From Yponomeuta sedellus (taxonomy: Eukaryota > Arthropoda > Insecta > Lepidoptera > Yponomeutidae): a DNA stretch of 64,000 bases. Below the pieces are notes generated by a model. That model was not told where the DNA came from. It worked only from the letters and a program-made list of their open reading frames with translations, and searched no databases. The stretch is taken from NCBI GenBank assembly GCA_934045075.1, contig OW203725.1, positions 24,901,714-24,965,713 on the forward strand. The letters run 5' to 3'. A program made the translations under genes and the position numbers. Position 1 is the first letter of the stretch. Every line of letters starts with the position of its first letter. Of this stretch, positions 24,801 through 39,800 are shown one piece after another.

Positions 24801-27800
24801 CTACGTCATTATGGACATCTACTTTGAAGCTATGCAGAAGGTAGGCAGTGTAACTTAGGGATACTCGAAACAAACGAACGCTGCATAGAATTAACAAAAA
24901 AGCATAAATCAACCTCTTAAAAGTTGGATTAAATAGTTATGAAAATGTATGGGTTTTGCACTGATCTGTGACGGCCGACCGTTGGACTCTACTGGACCTG
25001 CTGGGCCGGCAAGCTATTTGATTATGTAAGAGTAGGTCATACTTTATCTTCCCCATACTAACAGTCAAAATGCCTTTAGAGCTGCATCCTGCAAGACCTG
25101 TCGTCACAGTTCCTCTCGGAGGTGGCCAAGTGCATGGAAACCGTACACTACATCCCCGGCGATCCCATCATCAAGCGCTCGTCCAAGAAGTCCTCCATCA
25201 TCTACATCACTTACGGAGATGTCGAGGTTAGTTCGAACCGATTTTTGTTACAAGCTTTGTAAGGAAAATTGCGCCAGGTGTGCTCCTTAGATATTCCAGA
25301 GTGCCGGTGCCTACCGGTTCCGGATGACCGGACCCGGACCAACACGTGGAAATTGACAGTAGAAGTAATACATCGATTCAAATTCGCTTAGCATGCTAGG
25401 TATATAACGGTCTACATTGAGTCTCCTGAATGGATAGTATCAGAAATTAATGAGATAATTTACCGACTTCAACTTGCTATGTCGATCACCAAGTTCTATG
25501 GTGATCGACATAGCAAGTTGAAGTCGCCATGGGCTAGATCAACACATTTTCCGAAGAACTGGCTGTTGGGAAAAGGACCCACTTAAATACTAATACTTAA
25601 AAAGTAATAAGAAATTCCAGTCACTTACAAATTGTCTGCGTCGACGCCTCTCGACTTGGCAGCCGGCGCCGCCCGGGGTGGGTGCACTGAGGTTTGGGGA
25701 TCCCTAGACTTACCCGTCTACTCCCAAGAGCTCTTTCCCCAGAAAGCTACGTACCTGCAGTGCACTTTCACGACAATGTATTTGTCCACCAAATTGGGCG
25801 ATCCGTCGCCTAAAACCAAAGGTATTAACACGGGACCCTTCCCTGTTTATCTCACACTTCACAAGAAGATACAAGCCCGGCAATCTAATTGCCACACCAA
25901 TTTGGGCCAACAAACGTTTCACACGCTTTCCAAAAAACAAGAGGACAAAGTGTGCACAGACTCATCAGACAACTGTCAACTCTGTGAAGTAGTCTGCCTT
26001 CCAAAATCAAACTTCTATTCTAAACACTGGCTACTGGGGGAAAAATGATAATAGTGGACACCACGAACTGGCGAACGTAACCTGGAGTGCCCGCCTCTGA
26101 TGCGGAATGTAGGTGGCGGATGAATGAAGATGGATGCTACAAATAGATAAACAAATAGAAAACACTTTATTGCAAAACCAGAAAAAACAATTACAACCAT
26201 GACATAAGTAGTCCTATAGTAGCCCACGGAGCAGACCGTGTGTTTTATTATTTGTGAACTTGTGTGGGTGATTTGGATATTAATAACTGGTTTATGTGCA
26301 GAGTAGTTGCGTTGAGGTACTTGTTATGAGGAAGACGATGAGAAAGAGGATTTTTTTAAAATCTATTTTGAGGAATAGGATGAGGATGTTGAAGAGGAAG
26401 AGAAGAACAAATAAAAAATTGGTTTGCAAATCAACTTCTATAAGTATAAGGAGAGTTATAAGTTTATAACACTCCTTCCTATTAAATTCCTCTTAAAATA
26501 TGAGGAAGGGGAAGAGGATTTTTTTAAATCAATTTTGAGAAAGAGGATGAGGAACTCAAAAATATGAGGAAATTCCTCATTTTGAGGAAGAGGAATCCTC
26601 ATCTACCCTTCTGCAGAGTGGTAGTGAACTAGTTCCCCCCTCACTCTCCCAGATGCTCACAGCAGAGGACGACTGTACTCCGGTGCTGCGCATGACGCGC
26701 GGCACTATGCTGAGCGGGTACGGCGCGTGCGCGTCGGTGGCGTGCGCGCGCGCGCAGTGCATGATTCGCGCGGCCACCTTCTGCGTGGCGCACGTGCTGC
26801 ACGCGCCCGACCTGTGGTACACGGCGTGGCGGCGCGGCCGTCTCACCGGGCAGGGGGAGATCATACAGCAAGCCTTCTTTGTTAGTACAACCTTTATATT
26901 ATACTAGATGACCCAGCGAACTTCTTACCGCCTAACAGACGATTCTTTATTTTTTTTTGTTTTTCTCTCCGTAAGAACCATCCTCGTACATCAAGGAATA
27001 TTCTAAAAAAAGAATTAGCGAAATCAGTTCAGCTGCTCCCGAGATTTGCGCTTACCAACACATTCAGCGATTCATTTTTGTATCATAAGATGTAGCCTAG
27101 TTCCCCACGATGTCCCACAGCTGGGCAAAGGCCACCTCTAAAACCGCTATTAACTTGCAGTTTTATTTACATCGTGCATCAAGACGTTAAATTTATCAAA
27201 AAAAGGTGACTAAACATAATTAAATCCAAGAAACATTAGTCAACAATTCGGAATGAAAAATTGGCTAATACCGAGATTTTTTTTTCTGTTCTTTTCAGGA
27301 ACATTTCGCGAAGGTCAAATCGTTTCATGAATACGACAGGACTGTACCTTTGGAAGCCAAGTGAGCAAACTGGTTTTTACATTTGCAATTTGAATTCACT
27401 TTATCTTCTAACAATAAAAACGTTCTTAAATTACAATGGAATTGTTAGTTCATTATAGTGCATAGCGCCTACTATTTGCACTAAAGTCAAAGATAAAAGA
27501 TGCTTAATAGTTATTAAGTTACACCTGACATTTTCGCACTTAGCCTCATATTTGGGCGGTTGTACGCAGAAAGCGCTGAGGTTATGTTAACACTTCAGAC
27601 ACTAGGGTTTCCTCACGATGTTTCCCTTCACGATTGGTATTGCTACTATACATTCACAAATAAAACAAAGACATGAAATGAAATACTTAGAAAACAAAGA
27701 CCTTGGTACATGACGGGATTCGAACCCACGACCTCTCGATTGAGAAGTACGCGCTGGCGTTCTATCGCTCCGCTACCACTGCTTCATAAAATGTGCTTAA

Positions 27801-30800
27801 AGACCGACCACATTAGTGAAAATTTACAGGTACCTACTAATTATTCTTTAGCAATACATATTACACCAATATGTCAAAATGTGCTAGCGAAAAGAATGCC
27901 AGAAGTAATAGGAACCTGCTTAACTTTCTACCATTCCTTTCGACTACAGGTATAAGAGCAGCATCATGCTGTTCAAGCAGAACCTGATGGCCCTCAAGGA
28001 GGCGTGCGACTCCTCGGGGCAGCAGATCCTCGGCCAGACCGACGTCTTCCTTGAAATCGCCGGCAGTTATATCATGAGAAACGTGAGAATATAAATATCT
28101 TCTTTTTTACATCCTGTTGTCTGTATTCTGAACATGCCACAGTCTGTTAGCTTTTAGAATATACCTCGGGCTCTGTAGAGTAGGCTTCGGTTTTCGCCGA
28201 AAGCACTCGAGTGTGATTCCTAATTCCTGCTCTGTATAAAACATTTCTTCACTATTTTGAAAAGTTATGTAAATTTAAGTGTCATATTAGTTTCTATATT
28301 TCTTTTACACGAACATATTCGATTCTATCCGATAATAGCCGAGGTATATTCTAAAAGCTATTAGACTATACCTCAGCTCGCTAATTCTCTGAGCTATGTC
28401 GATAACTTTTGTTCTCTGTCGGATGCATCCGTTACGCATCCTCCAGAGAAACTCCGAGCATGGCTCTCTCCATAGCTCTCTGAGCGACTTTGAACTGGTG
28501 GACCAGCCCTTTCGTGAGTGTCCATGTCTCGGTTCCGTAGGTCATCACAGGTAGGACGTACTTAAGTCACTGATTCCTAATCATTTAGGACACTAACATT
28601 TTGGGAGTGCCTATAGATCTATCTTGGAGGTCGTATGTTTTCCTTGGAAATAGTATTATTTGCAGATGACCGTGGCGACGACAAAAAACAAAATAAAAAA
28701 AGATACAAAAAATAATATTTAGTCCAGCATGTGGAACTGAAACCCACACTATGGTGTAAGCAAAAAAAAATTCGTAATTTATGTGTACCATCAATTTGTT
28801 TTTATTTTATCCTACCCTTTTTGTCGCTGTTATTATAATACCTATGCCAAATTTCAGCTTTCTAGTGTTTGTCGTGTCTGTGGTAAGCCGCGGACAGACA
28901 GACGGGCGGCTATGGCGAAACTATAAGGTTTTCGTGAAGGGCGATCACTGCGAAAAGCCTACTGTAGCTCCTAGCAAAGTCCAACAAAGCGTCAACGCGC
29001 CAAACTGCGGAAAAAATAATGTGCAATGTCCTGAAACGAGCTATCACTCCATCTCTGCTCGAAATGACGTATTTTGATCGCTAAAGTTAGGGCCCAAAAC
29101 AAGCTATTGTTATCCAATCAAACATGTCTGGTAAGTATATAAATTCAGTTTTGATCAAAATAAAATTTTTGGATTTGATCAAAATCCTATTTTGAATTTA
29201 TATACCTACCTACGCTATGACGTTTTATTAAAATATCGAACCTGTCATTCACTGTTGCGGACTTGACCTATATATCTTACGCTCTAAACAAGCAAGAAGT
29301 TTTAAACCAGAGTATGGAACTGCTGTGTGTCCCAAACTCGTTGCATCTAAACTTTTTGCTCTTTTCTTAGAAATAAAAATGTCAAAAATTTAAATTTGGA
29401 AAGCCAATTTTTCATTGGATAGGTAACTTTAATTTCTTATTGCATTCCTCATAGATGTAGTGAAAAGCAGAGTGTTCGTCACGGGCGCAAAATGTTTTCG
29501 GCCTCGGTAGTGTTGAATCCCTAGCTCCAATTCAATTCAATTCAATAGTTTATTGCCATAAATTAGAGTTGTAGGTAAAGATGGTAGGTATAACATAAAA
29601 ATATTGCACAGTGTAATTTTACTGTATAACAGCATAGCAAAATTAATTAATTAATTAGATAATTAAGTTATTACAATAAATTCTGATATAAAATAAAATT
29701 AATATTACTTAATTAAAAACATTACTTTTACAATTTTCATAAAATTCCTCCAAAGTATAAGGACACATGCCTAAAAGATACTTATTTAAAGCCTTCAGGA
29801 ACTGATCATTAGGAGCTGACTTAAGATTTTCAGGTAATTTATTATAAACCTTTACTGCCATTTGTCTATTGTCATTTGGTTCCTTCTGGAGTCAAGAGTC
29901 CCTCAGTTTGCTCAGGCATCAATTTCACGACTCGAAAACTGTATTTGCGCCCTTGGCGAACAATCTACTGTTATTGCAGGTTCTTCTTCTTTTTCTTCTT
30001 CAGGCTATATTAAGCAGGTTACAAGACCAATATTAACAATATATTATATTAACAATATACAAACTACAAACAAAAACGATACCGTGGTAACTGACTGACT
30101 GACAGCCTCGTTGGTTTAGCAGTATCACGTCTGATTACCATGCCGGAGGTCCTGGATTCGATTCCCACTTGGGATCGCAAATAACCTCAGACTGGTTGTA
30201 TTTCCATGTTTGTGATGTACTTGCCTGTTTGCCATAGCACAGAGTAACCTAGTTTGGGACCAGTACAAGTGATTGTGTTGTATAGAGGTGATTATTATAA
30301 ATATTTGACTTGCTTTGCGTGCGATTAATAGATACTTCCTATTTCAAAACATTAACTTTGTTATATGTAAAAGAATTGTTATTTTAAATTTTCATACGTT
30401 AAAAAACCTTTTTTTTTACTCATAACATAACATTTACATAAAGGCACATACATTGCTTCTGGCCCCATACTAGGATACCTACCCTGTGTCGTGGGAACCA
30501 GAAACAACGACATCACAAACATGGTAAACATCCAAGACCTGGGGGATTTTTTTTCCCAGTCGGACTCATATGCTGAGTTTTCAAGGAATTAAAAAACGCT
30601 CCGACTATTGCACTTGACGGCGCTAATGGTACTTTTTACTGCAATCACATAATATTTAGTGATGTATTGACTGGCCATAGCATAAACGATATTTTTTCAG
30701 TCATCTAAAAACAGTCCGAGTTGTACATACCTACTGCTACCTCGTTGGTAGATTGCACCGACCTCTTTGGCAATTATTAATTTGTTTTCTTTTGTTTAAG

Positions 30801-33800
30801 TTTCATATTCTTTTGTTTCTTTACCTATGATTACTTATTTATATGCGAGTATTCCTATTTGTTAAAATTTATGCAATATTTACCTTTTTTTCACGGTGTA
30901 TCTTTGTGTGAGGTGAGTGTAACTTTTATTATTCATTTGATCCTTTTAAATTTTACTATTATACTTTTATTATTTATTATTAATGAGGTTTATTATTCAT
31001 GTGATCACTAGAAACTATTATCATTTCTTTTTAAAAAGTTCAAATCTTTGTAGATAGTAAACGGCTGCACTCACCCCACTACAGGGCACATGTCTTCTTT
31101 CGAAAAGAAAGAGAGTAGTATAGGATTAATCATCATGTTTTGGTGCCTATGGAGTGGCGATTATAAGCGCTCAGTGTATGTAAAAGCCTAAGACATAGTT
31201 ATAAATTTAACGAATAATATCCCGATGGTCTATTATCGGTTAATTTATAAGTTATTATAAAATAATTTGTTTACTGTCGCAACATTGCGAAACAAAACGT
31301 CACAATAATATTATTAATTTCACCTCTAATCGCAATTGCTTGGTCGCGATTAGAACAGTTAAAGTACAAGAGCAATAACAGTTGTCTTTCAGCACCTACA
31401 CAATTTTTTTATTGTTTTTGCATTGCCTGACTCTACTCCGTATTTTAGCGCGAGGACATATCCCTGAGCGACGACGCGGATGCGATCTGTCTGCGGCCCA
31501 CGTTCCCCTGCATCCTGCAGCCCAGCTCCTCGCTCCTGGCCGCCTGGACGTGGTTCATGGCCATCGTCATCATTGTTGTGTCTTTTGTGAGTACATTAAT
31601 CATCGGGGGTCCGTGGATCAACGTAGAACGACGACGGAACACAACGAAGGCGAAATTATTTTGTAGTTGGGTACAACTACCAGAAATTCTACTCGTTTGA
31701 CAGCACTCTACTATGACATCCGTGCTTCGCAAGGCGCGTTAAGCCGTTGTGAGGCGTAAAGCCAAGTCAGAGGCCTTGTGGGCGGCTTCATAGTTTCTGA
31801 CAGTAAAGCCCGCCACAGTCTTACAATCCTCCACCAACCCGGACTTGGCCCCCGTGGTGGCGTATGACCTAACCTTCCTGCGTTGCAGGAAGAGTCCCAT
31901 GCCCCAGCAGTGGGGACATATAAAGGGTTGACATCAAACTATAAATATGTTTACTTTATCTTAATGTGTGGCTATTTAATGTATTTCGAAATTGTGTTAG
32001 TAAACCATGAATTTTAGTATGAAATGGGTTCGTCGTACGAATAGTACTTATTCAGATGGTATAAACCGCTACAAAGAGACTCTGCCAAGCAATTTGCTCC
32101 GGGGTAAAGTATGGTTACGTGACACCTAACATGAAAACACGTAACATCTTACAGAACAATGTGATTTTTGCGTGACGTTTGAAATAGTGATAGTAGGGGA
32201 GGACAAGGCGCTATGGCGCCTATTAGGGGAGGGCCTTGTCCAGCAGTGGACTACATAATATAGCCTGATGAAGAAGTAGGGGAAATATCCCCACCACTTC
32301 ACGTTCACACGTCACGTTTCGCTTACCCGGTTACTACTCATCTTTATCAGGTATCATCTTTCCACCCAGGAATATTATGAGTTCAACGTCCTCCTCTGGA
32401 GAACAACATGCCATGCCGTAGGTCATGGCTTCGATTCCCGACGTGCGAATATGAATGGCTTCAGTTTGTCTGTTCTTCCGTGTTTATGGCGTTCTTGCCT
32501 ATTTTACCGTTTCTCAGTATGCGAGCCGAGTTTATATTAGATATTACATACAGTATTTAAAAACCTATTTAGAGGCTAAAAATTTCACCCATGCCGGGAT
32601 TCGACCCCGCAACCTCTGGCTATCCGCGCCAACTCACCGGCATCAGTGAAATTTCGAACATCTTTACACTATTCTCTGTATTACGTACAGCCTCTAAATA
32701 GGTTTTTAAAAATTGTCCTTAGCACTGGTTAGTGCATTAGAAAAAAAATTTATAATGATATACAGTAAGTTTAATCATTGAAGTTTTAAAATTCAATGGG
32801 TTTATACCTTCTTTTACGCAAATAAAAATGGTTAACCTTTTATTTCTTTTGTTTTAGACCATTCCATTCCAATTGGTATTCAATCAGGAAATCACGGAGG
32901 ACTACAGATTTTACAACTATGTTATTACGGGCCTCTATCTGATAGACATAGCAGTCCATCTGTCCACAGGAGATAACGTTGAAGAAGGTAAAGTAAAGAC
33001 TAAGCTAATAAAATAAAGTGGGAACTGAAAAACACTTTTAATTGTTATATTACGGAAAAAAGATAAAGTTGTTCATTACAAAATCCATTATCGATTTTCT
33101 AAAAAAAGAAAGAGAGAGAAATAGAAAATGATTCTAATTCAGTTTATTGCTTTATATCAAATTTATATCGTGAAACTGTTCTTACGAGAAGTAATAGAGT
33201 AAGTAGGTAATAGATTCGTGACAAGAGACCTGCGAGGATCAATATCGACCCTTGTATGTCCCCACTGCTGGGGCACGGGTCTCTTCCTGCATCGCAGGAA
33301 GGTTAGGCCATACTCCATCAAGGGGGGCAAGGCGGGGCTGGTGGAGGATTGTAAGAAAGTGGCGGGCCTACTGTCAGAAGTTTTCAAGCCGCCTGTAAGG
33401 CCTCTGACATGACTTAACGACTGTCATTAAATGACAGCCGCCACCAACGGCTTAACGTGCCTTGCGAAGCACGGAAACGCTCGGAAAAAAATGCCATTAG
33501 CGGTAAACACGGGACGGTCACCCATCCTGCACCTTACCGCGCCTGTTGTTGCTTAACCCAAGTGATTGATTCCAATCTCTCCTCGGTTCGGCTAGGCCAC
33601 GAGCGCTTCTTAGCGAAGCGAGAGAATCAGGTTTTATTTATTTTAATTGTGCGGCAATGAACCAATGATTTTGTTTTTTAAGTTACGTACATTTGTAAAG
33701 TTTTTCTCCTGTACAGAGAATCTTGTAAAGAGATTCGAAATTTCACTGATGCCGGTGAGTCGCCCATTAGCTCAGTTGGAAGAGCGCTGGCACGGGTAGC

Positions 33801-36800
33801 CAGAGGTCCGGGGGTTTGAATTTGAGGTTTGAATTGAATCCCGGCATGGGTTGAATTATTAGCCTCTAAATAGGTTTTTAAAATTTTCCTTAGCACGGGT
33901 TAGTGCATTAAAAATAATTTAATTTGTATTGTTGTATTAGAAATATCACTTGCTAACGGTGAAGGAAAACATCGTGAGGAAACAATGAGTGTGTAGGGTG
34001 ATCCGCGGTGGGCACGCGCGGTGATTAACCCCATACTCTCTTTCCGAGAGAAGGCCTGTGACCTGCAGTGGGGCGCTTATAGGCTACATCTTCTTCAGGC
34101 TACATTGATCCACTGCTGGACATAGCCCTCCGCTAATGAGCGCCATAGCGCAAGGTTGTGCCAACATTGGGGGGTAGTGCCCATAATCTCCACGCTGGGC
34201 ATGCGGGTTGGGGATCGCAGTTTGGTAGAGTTGTAGTGCAGGGGGCGCTGCTGCCCGACACCCGCGGGAAGAAATTGGGTTGGTGCTATTCTCTAGGCCG
34301 ACAGCACAAGGTTTATTGTCTACATAAAGAAAAGTATTACTTTAAAAACCCGTGTTTAAGTGCCCAATGTACTTTGCATCGCGTTGCAGGTGTGCCGATC
34401 ACGTTCACGCAGACGTCGTCACAGCAGATGCGTTCAGTCTGGTTTTTTGTGGACGTGCTGGCCACCGCCCCTATCTTCGAGTTCATTGGCGACGGACACT
34501 TCGCCGGACTCAACAAGATGCTCAGGATCATGAAGGTGAGCTGAGGTACACGTTGCGGCATGTTTTCCAATAAATATTTTATTTGCTAGAGTGTTACAAA
34601 AGACAAGAGGAATTTCGCGAAAGATTTCGCGGCGGGTAATATAAGCCGTAGTAGCTGAGCCGGGCACTGCACCGGGTTCTCAATCGGGAGGTCGTGGGCT
34701 TGAATCCCTTCATAATTCAATGACTTTGTTATGTACATTTGTAAAGTATTATTAATTGGCAGGTACAACTCGCTAACGAAAAAGGAAAACATCGTGAGGA
34801 AACCTGAGTCTGACATGCTCAGAAACCTCAGCGCTTGAAATTGCCAATCCCCGGTGGCCAGGCGTGGTAATTACGCCCATATTATCTCTCTGAGAGAAGG
34901 CTTATGCCCTGTAGTGGGACATACCTAAGTTACGTCTCAAAAAAATATGAAAAACCAAATTACTCTCTTAATAAAAAAATATTAGATTTAGTTTTTTTAT
35001 TGCATTCTCAACGTTTTCTAAAGAGGGTGTACACTCGTAGAAATATTAGGACATAATGAGATAACTTAAATATTCATAATAAAGCTTCATACAGTATAAC
35101 GTTTACGAGCTTGTTGTGACGTCATAGTTTGAGCCCGATTTGTATATTTGAATTTGACTGTTATCTACCACGTGCCTAGAATGTCTTTTCGGTCGCTTAC
35201 ATTATGAAAAGTAGCTTAACATTTTTATACATATTGCTTTCGACACATAGCCTCTCCACCGACATTAAAAAAGTTGCTTGCAAATTCTCACTTATATTAC
35301 AGTGTATTATTTATATTACTGTGCATATTTCGGCAAGGCACGTGAAGCCGTTGGTGGCGGCTGCCATGTAATGGCAGTCATTAAGTCATGTCAGAGGCCT
35401 TATGGGCGGCTCCATAACTTCTGACAGTAAGGTCCGCCACTGTCTTACAATGCTCCACCAACCCGGACTTGGCCCCCGTGGTTGAGTATGACGATGCGAT
35501 GCAGGAAGACACCGTGCCCCAGCATTGAGGATATACCAAGGGTTGATATCATCGTCACTGTGTATTTCTAGGCGTTTCGCACGTTCACCGGCTTGGAGGA
35601 GGTGCTAGCATACGAGAGCAAGTTCCTGCGCATGATGTCTTACATGATCGCGCTGATCTTCGTCACCTTCTTCGTGGGCGTGCTGCAGCAGGGCTTCATG
35701 TGCTACGAGTGAGATTTCGTTCTGTAGTTTTTTCTCGAATGTGACCTATTCTGCCTCAAGGTACTTTTTCTTCTTTTTGCTGAGCCTATCCACTAACGGA
35801 GGCTGGCCGTCAGCTCAGCAAATTCTTCTTTGTTTCTTGTCAAGCGAATCAGATCTTAGACGCGCTAATCCGTCCATTCCCTGATGTTTCTGGGCCGGAT
35901 ACTTCCTTCCTTGAACCGTACTGGACCTGGACGAGGGAAACTAATTTTAGAATTCACAAAGGTATGTGTCGTAGGATTATTTTGATAATGCAGATCTTAG
36001 TGGATTCTAGGACTGATAAATATAACACATTTTTTTAGTTCAAAATGGAAATTACACAGTTATTTCTTAACCTAAGAGTATTGTTTGCGGTTGTCACTAA
36101 AAGTGATCTCTTTAAGACAAGCTTTATATGACGAAACGAAGGGATAGGGATGTCTTACAATCCTCCACCAACCCGGACTTGGCCCCCGTGGTGGAGTATG
36201 GTCTAACATTCCTGCGATGCAGGAAGAGACCCGTGCCTCAGCAGTGGGGACATACGAAGGGTTGATATAAAGTATCATTATTATGATATAATCCTACAAG
36301 CAAGCAAGCCTACACCATCTATTAAACCATGTCCCAGGCACTACAGCGTCGGAGTGGTCCCTTCACCCATCTAGTGTGAGTGAAGATACCACTGGACGCT
36401 GTATAAATCATCTCATTAAGTAGATGCAAAAAGGCCAATATTATTATTATATGATATAAAGTATCATCATCGTCACTGTGTATTTCTAGGCGTTTCGCAC
36501 GTTCACCGGCTTGGAGGAGGTGCTAGCATACGAGAGCAAGTTCCTGCGCATGATGTCCTTACATGATCGCGCTGATCTTCGTCAGAATTCGTCAGAACAG
36601 AATCTAAAGAATTCTCTAACGTTTTTAGGAGCTTAACTGAGATACGAGTTTGTTTTAAATCTTGACTGCTGGTTGGATCGTTAAAACACCGATTTAGTAC
36701 TTTGTCCTGATTGCTCCGCAGTCGTCGTCAGGCTATACTAGTCCACTGCTGGACGTAGCCCTCCCCTAAATAGCGCCACGTTGTGCTATAGGGCGTCATG

Positions 36801-39800
36801 CCCATAATCCCCACGCTGGGCATGCGGGTTGCTCCGCAGAATGACATCTAATTTACATTTTAAAATAGAATCGACAAGGTCATTTTAAAGACAGAACACA
36901 CATACAACAACCACAAAAGTAAAAATCTATTTCTGTTATTATATTAAAATCTGTTTAGCTACTATTAATAGTTGCAACTTGTATTTGCCAATTGACAGCT
37001 GTTATTAGTAGATTCACAGATTGTTAAGAGTGCGAGAAACTAGGGAGAACCAAAGAAAAATAATGAGGTATATAGTTTTCTTATATCAAAAAATCATACA
37101 ACGTATTGGTATGATCCGATAAAACTTCTCTCACCATCTCGTGCCGCATCGGGCAAATTTGGATTTCGTGATTTGAATTCATCTTCTTCTCCGGCCCTTT
37201 AACTCCTAGGGGAGCATAAGGCCTCAACCACAGAACCACAAGCTCAACCTCAGCCGCGAACCACCGTCTTTCCACTTCAGATGGTGGTTTGCGGCGGGGT
37301 GTATGAAAGGAGTCTCCACGAGTGACGTACTCTCTTTGCTCATACGTCTGGCGCACCCTAGGCAACAATTAGCGCCACCCTTACGCTGATTGGCAAATCC
37401 TTTCACCATGATGGCTTGCCATTGACACGCTAAGAAGAAGACGACGGTGGTTCTCGGCAGCATTCAGGCCAGCTACTGCCGATCGACTTGGCCTCTTGGG
37501 CTATGGGTCTTTTTCATCCTGATAGTGGTCCTTGGTCACCCTTTACCGATTTCCCAAGAAGGTGCATAGGGATGGAATTTGAATTTGGTACATACGACAT
37601 CCATTTACAGGTTTTCGTATTGCGTTGTGGCGAACGTGACCACGATACCGTACTGGACGAATCGGTCGCTGATCAACGCTACTGAGCAGGAGTTGGACGA
37701 CACCCTCGTCTTTAGTCTCTATTGGGCGGCCAATATCATTACCTTTACAAGTAAGTGTAATTGTATTTGTCTAGTTGTTTGTCCGCGCGAGATCGGAATG
37801 GGATGGAACGTACTTAATATTCTCCTAGATCTCGGTCACACATAAACCGTCTTGATATTGACCAGCATTACGCCATCTTCTCGTCTCTGTCCAAGTCTCG
37901 TTTCCATTTTTACTTCAGGGAAATCTTTGGAATCGATACTGAAATTACCACCTGCGGAATTCAATTAAACAGCTGTAATATTGAGCTCCATTCATCTGAA
38001 AATGGGGCTTTCTACCTTGTTAATAATAATTTTTCAAAAAATTTTACTACGAGGAATAGCTAAAAAAGTATAAGCTTAAAAAATATAATGATTGCAACTT
38101 AACTGTAAATATATTTATTGCGGTTTTATAGTTTGTAGAACCCTACATTTTTGGATTTGTATGACATAGGATTTTGTTAGAGCCTGAAATTATTACACTT
38201 ATTAATTTTCAGCCCACATAGACACCCTGGGCATGCTAAATTGGACCAATGCCGTCTACACAATGTTTATTCTGGAGATTTGTATCGTAATGCATATGTT
38301 CATAGAAGCTTTGTACTCAGCCACTATTATGGTCACTTCGGGTCTGAGGTGAGTGCGGCCATTTGATTTTATGTAGCCTTAACATAAACAACCATCATAT
38401 GCCCCACTGCAAGTCACAGACCATTTCTTCATTATCTTCACAGACACACACTGATCTGATTGGCTAATATATTTTTTTATTTAGCCTATAAGAGTGAATT
38501 TCAACAGGTCTTATAAAATCTTCATTTCCATGTACTTTTTTATCTTAGGGTTTTTTTACAAAACAAAACTCTTTTATTGTTGTTTATGATAATGTATGTA
38601 CTCTTGTTTAATATCTATCTGATAACCTAAAAAACTAGCAAGATAAACTGGTCTAAAAATTTCGTGCCACGGCGATGAAAGATGAGTGCACGGCAATGAA
38701 ACAAGCGTCCACGGCAATGAAATAACTGTGCCATAGGAATGAAAGAATCAACCCACGGAAATGAAAACATATTTTATTTCTCCGAGAGGGAAATGCAAAC
38801 CCAGATATGGGTCGTTTCTTAATTTTTGACGTCTATTTTTTTCAGCCAATTTTTTTCTCTCCTTTCTCTCCTCCTTAGATAATTTTGGTTTGGGCATCTT
38901 GGCATCTTAAAAATAAACAATCCATTATTAAAATCAGACTGCAGTATGTGCTGGTGCGTTCGTTTGTGAGGGTGTATTATACGATTGATAAAGTACTAAA
39001 TGTTACCAAAAGATGATAAAATACATTTTCTTTACCTAATCATAACATGGCGATGAAAACAAAAGTCACGGAAATGAAATACTTGGCCACGGCAATGAAA
39101 ATAATTTGTTTTATAAAGCATGGCAATTAATTTTCTTTCATTGATGTGTCTTTTTTTTCATTACCATAGCAAATTTTGATCACGGAAACCACAGCAATGA
39201 AAACACGGTGATGTAAATCGAGGCAATAAATAGAAATAACAAAAAATCTATTAACCATTCGACAAAATAAACACTTCATAAGAGAAATAGCGTTCTATCG
39301 AATGTTTACTTAAGATGACAATCTTAATTTAAATAGAAGTTATACCTATCCACGGCAATGAAAGAAAAAATGTCCAGCAACAAAAAAAAAATATTGACTT
39401 AACGAATATCGCGAAAACGCAGGCACGTGCGCACGTCCTTCTGCGACGAGCACTTAGGCGGCATTAAACACAAACGTTTCGCGCACCGGGATGGGAAACA
39501 AGTCGTTAGGTAAAACAATATACTTGAACATGATTAGGACACGGCGATTAACGGTAGTTCTGGGACAGATACATTTTTATTAACCATTCGTTGTTAATAA
39601 AAATGGATCTGTCGTTGTATTTCGTAACAATACTTTGACTATTAATGTATCAAATAAAATTAGTTTTTAGTACAAAGAACCAATAGATGTTTATCAATAA
39701 AGAATAATACACAACAAGGTGACGTGCGGACAAACATGGCAATGAAAGATTTCGGGGTTTAATTTTTTTTTTGGAGTATCCATTATTCTAATTAACAAAA

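Noticed and set aside
24223..24912. 229-codon minus-strand open frame
   Set aside because: Antisense shadow of channel exons 6 and 7 and the intron between them; the plus-strand exons have splice sites and family motifs.
26577..26871. Minus-strand frames opposite exon 9
   Set aside because: GC-rich exon shadows; the plus-strand frame fits the splice phase and the CNBD.
38667..38766. CRISPR-like array (repeats with unlike spacers)
   Set aside because: Repeats of 14 bases and spacers of 7-8 bases are too short, the genome is eukaryotic, and inverted ends point to a transposon.
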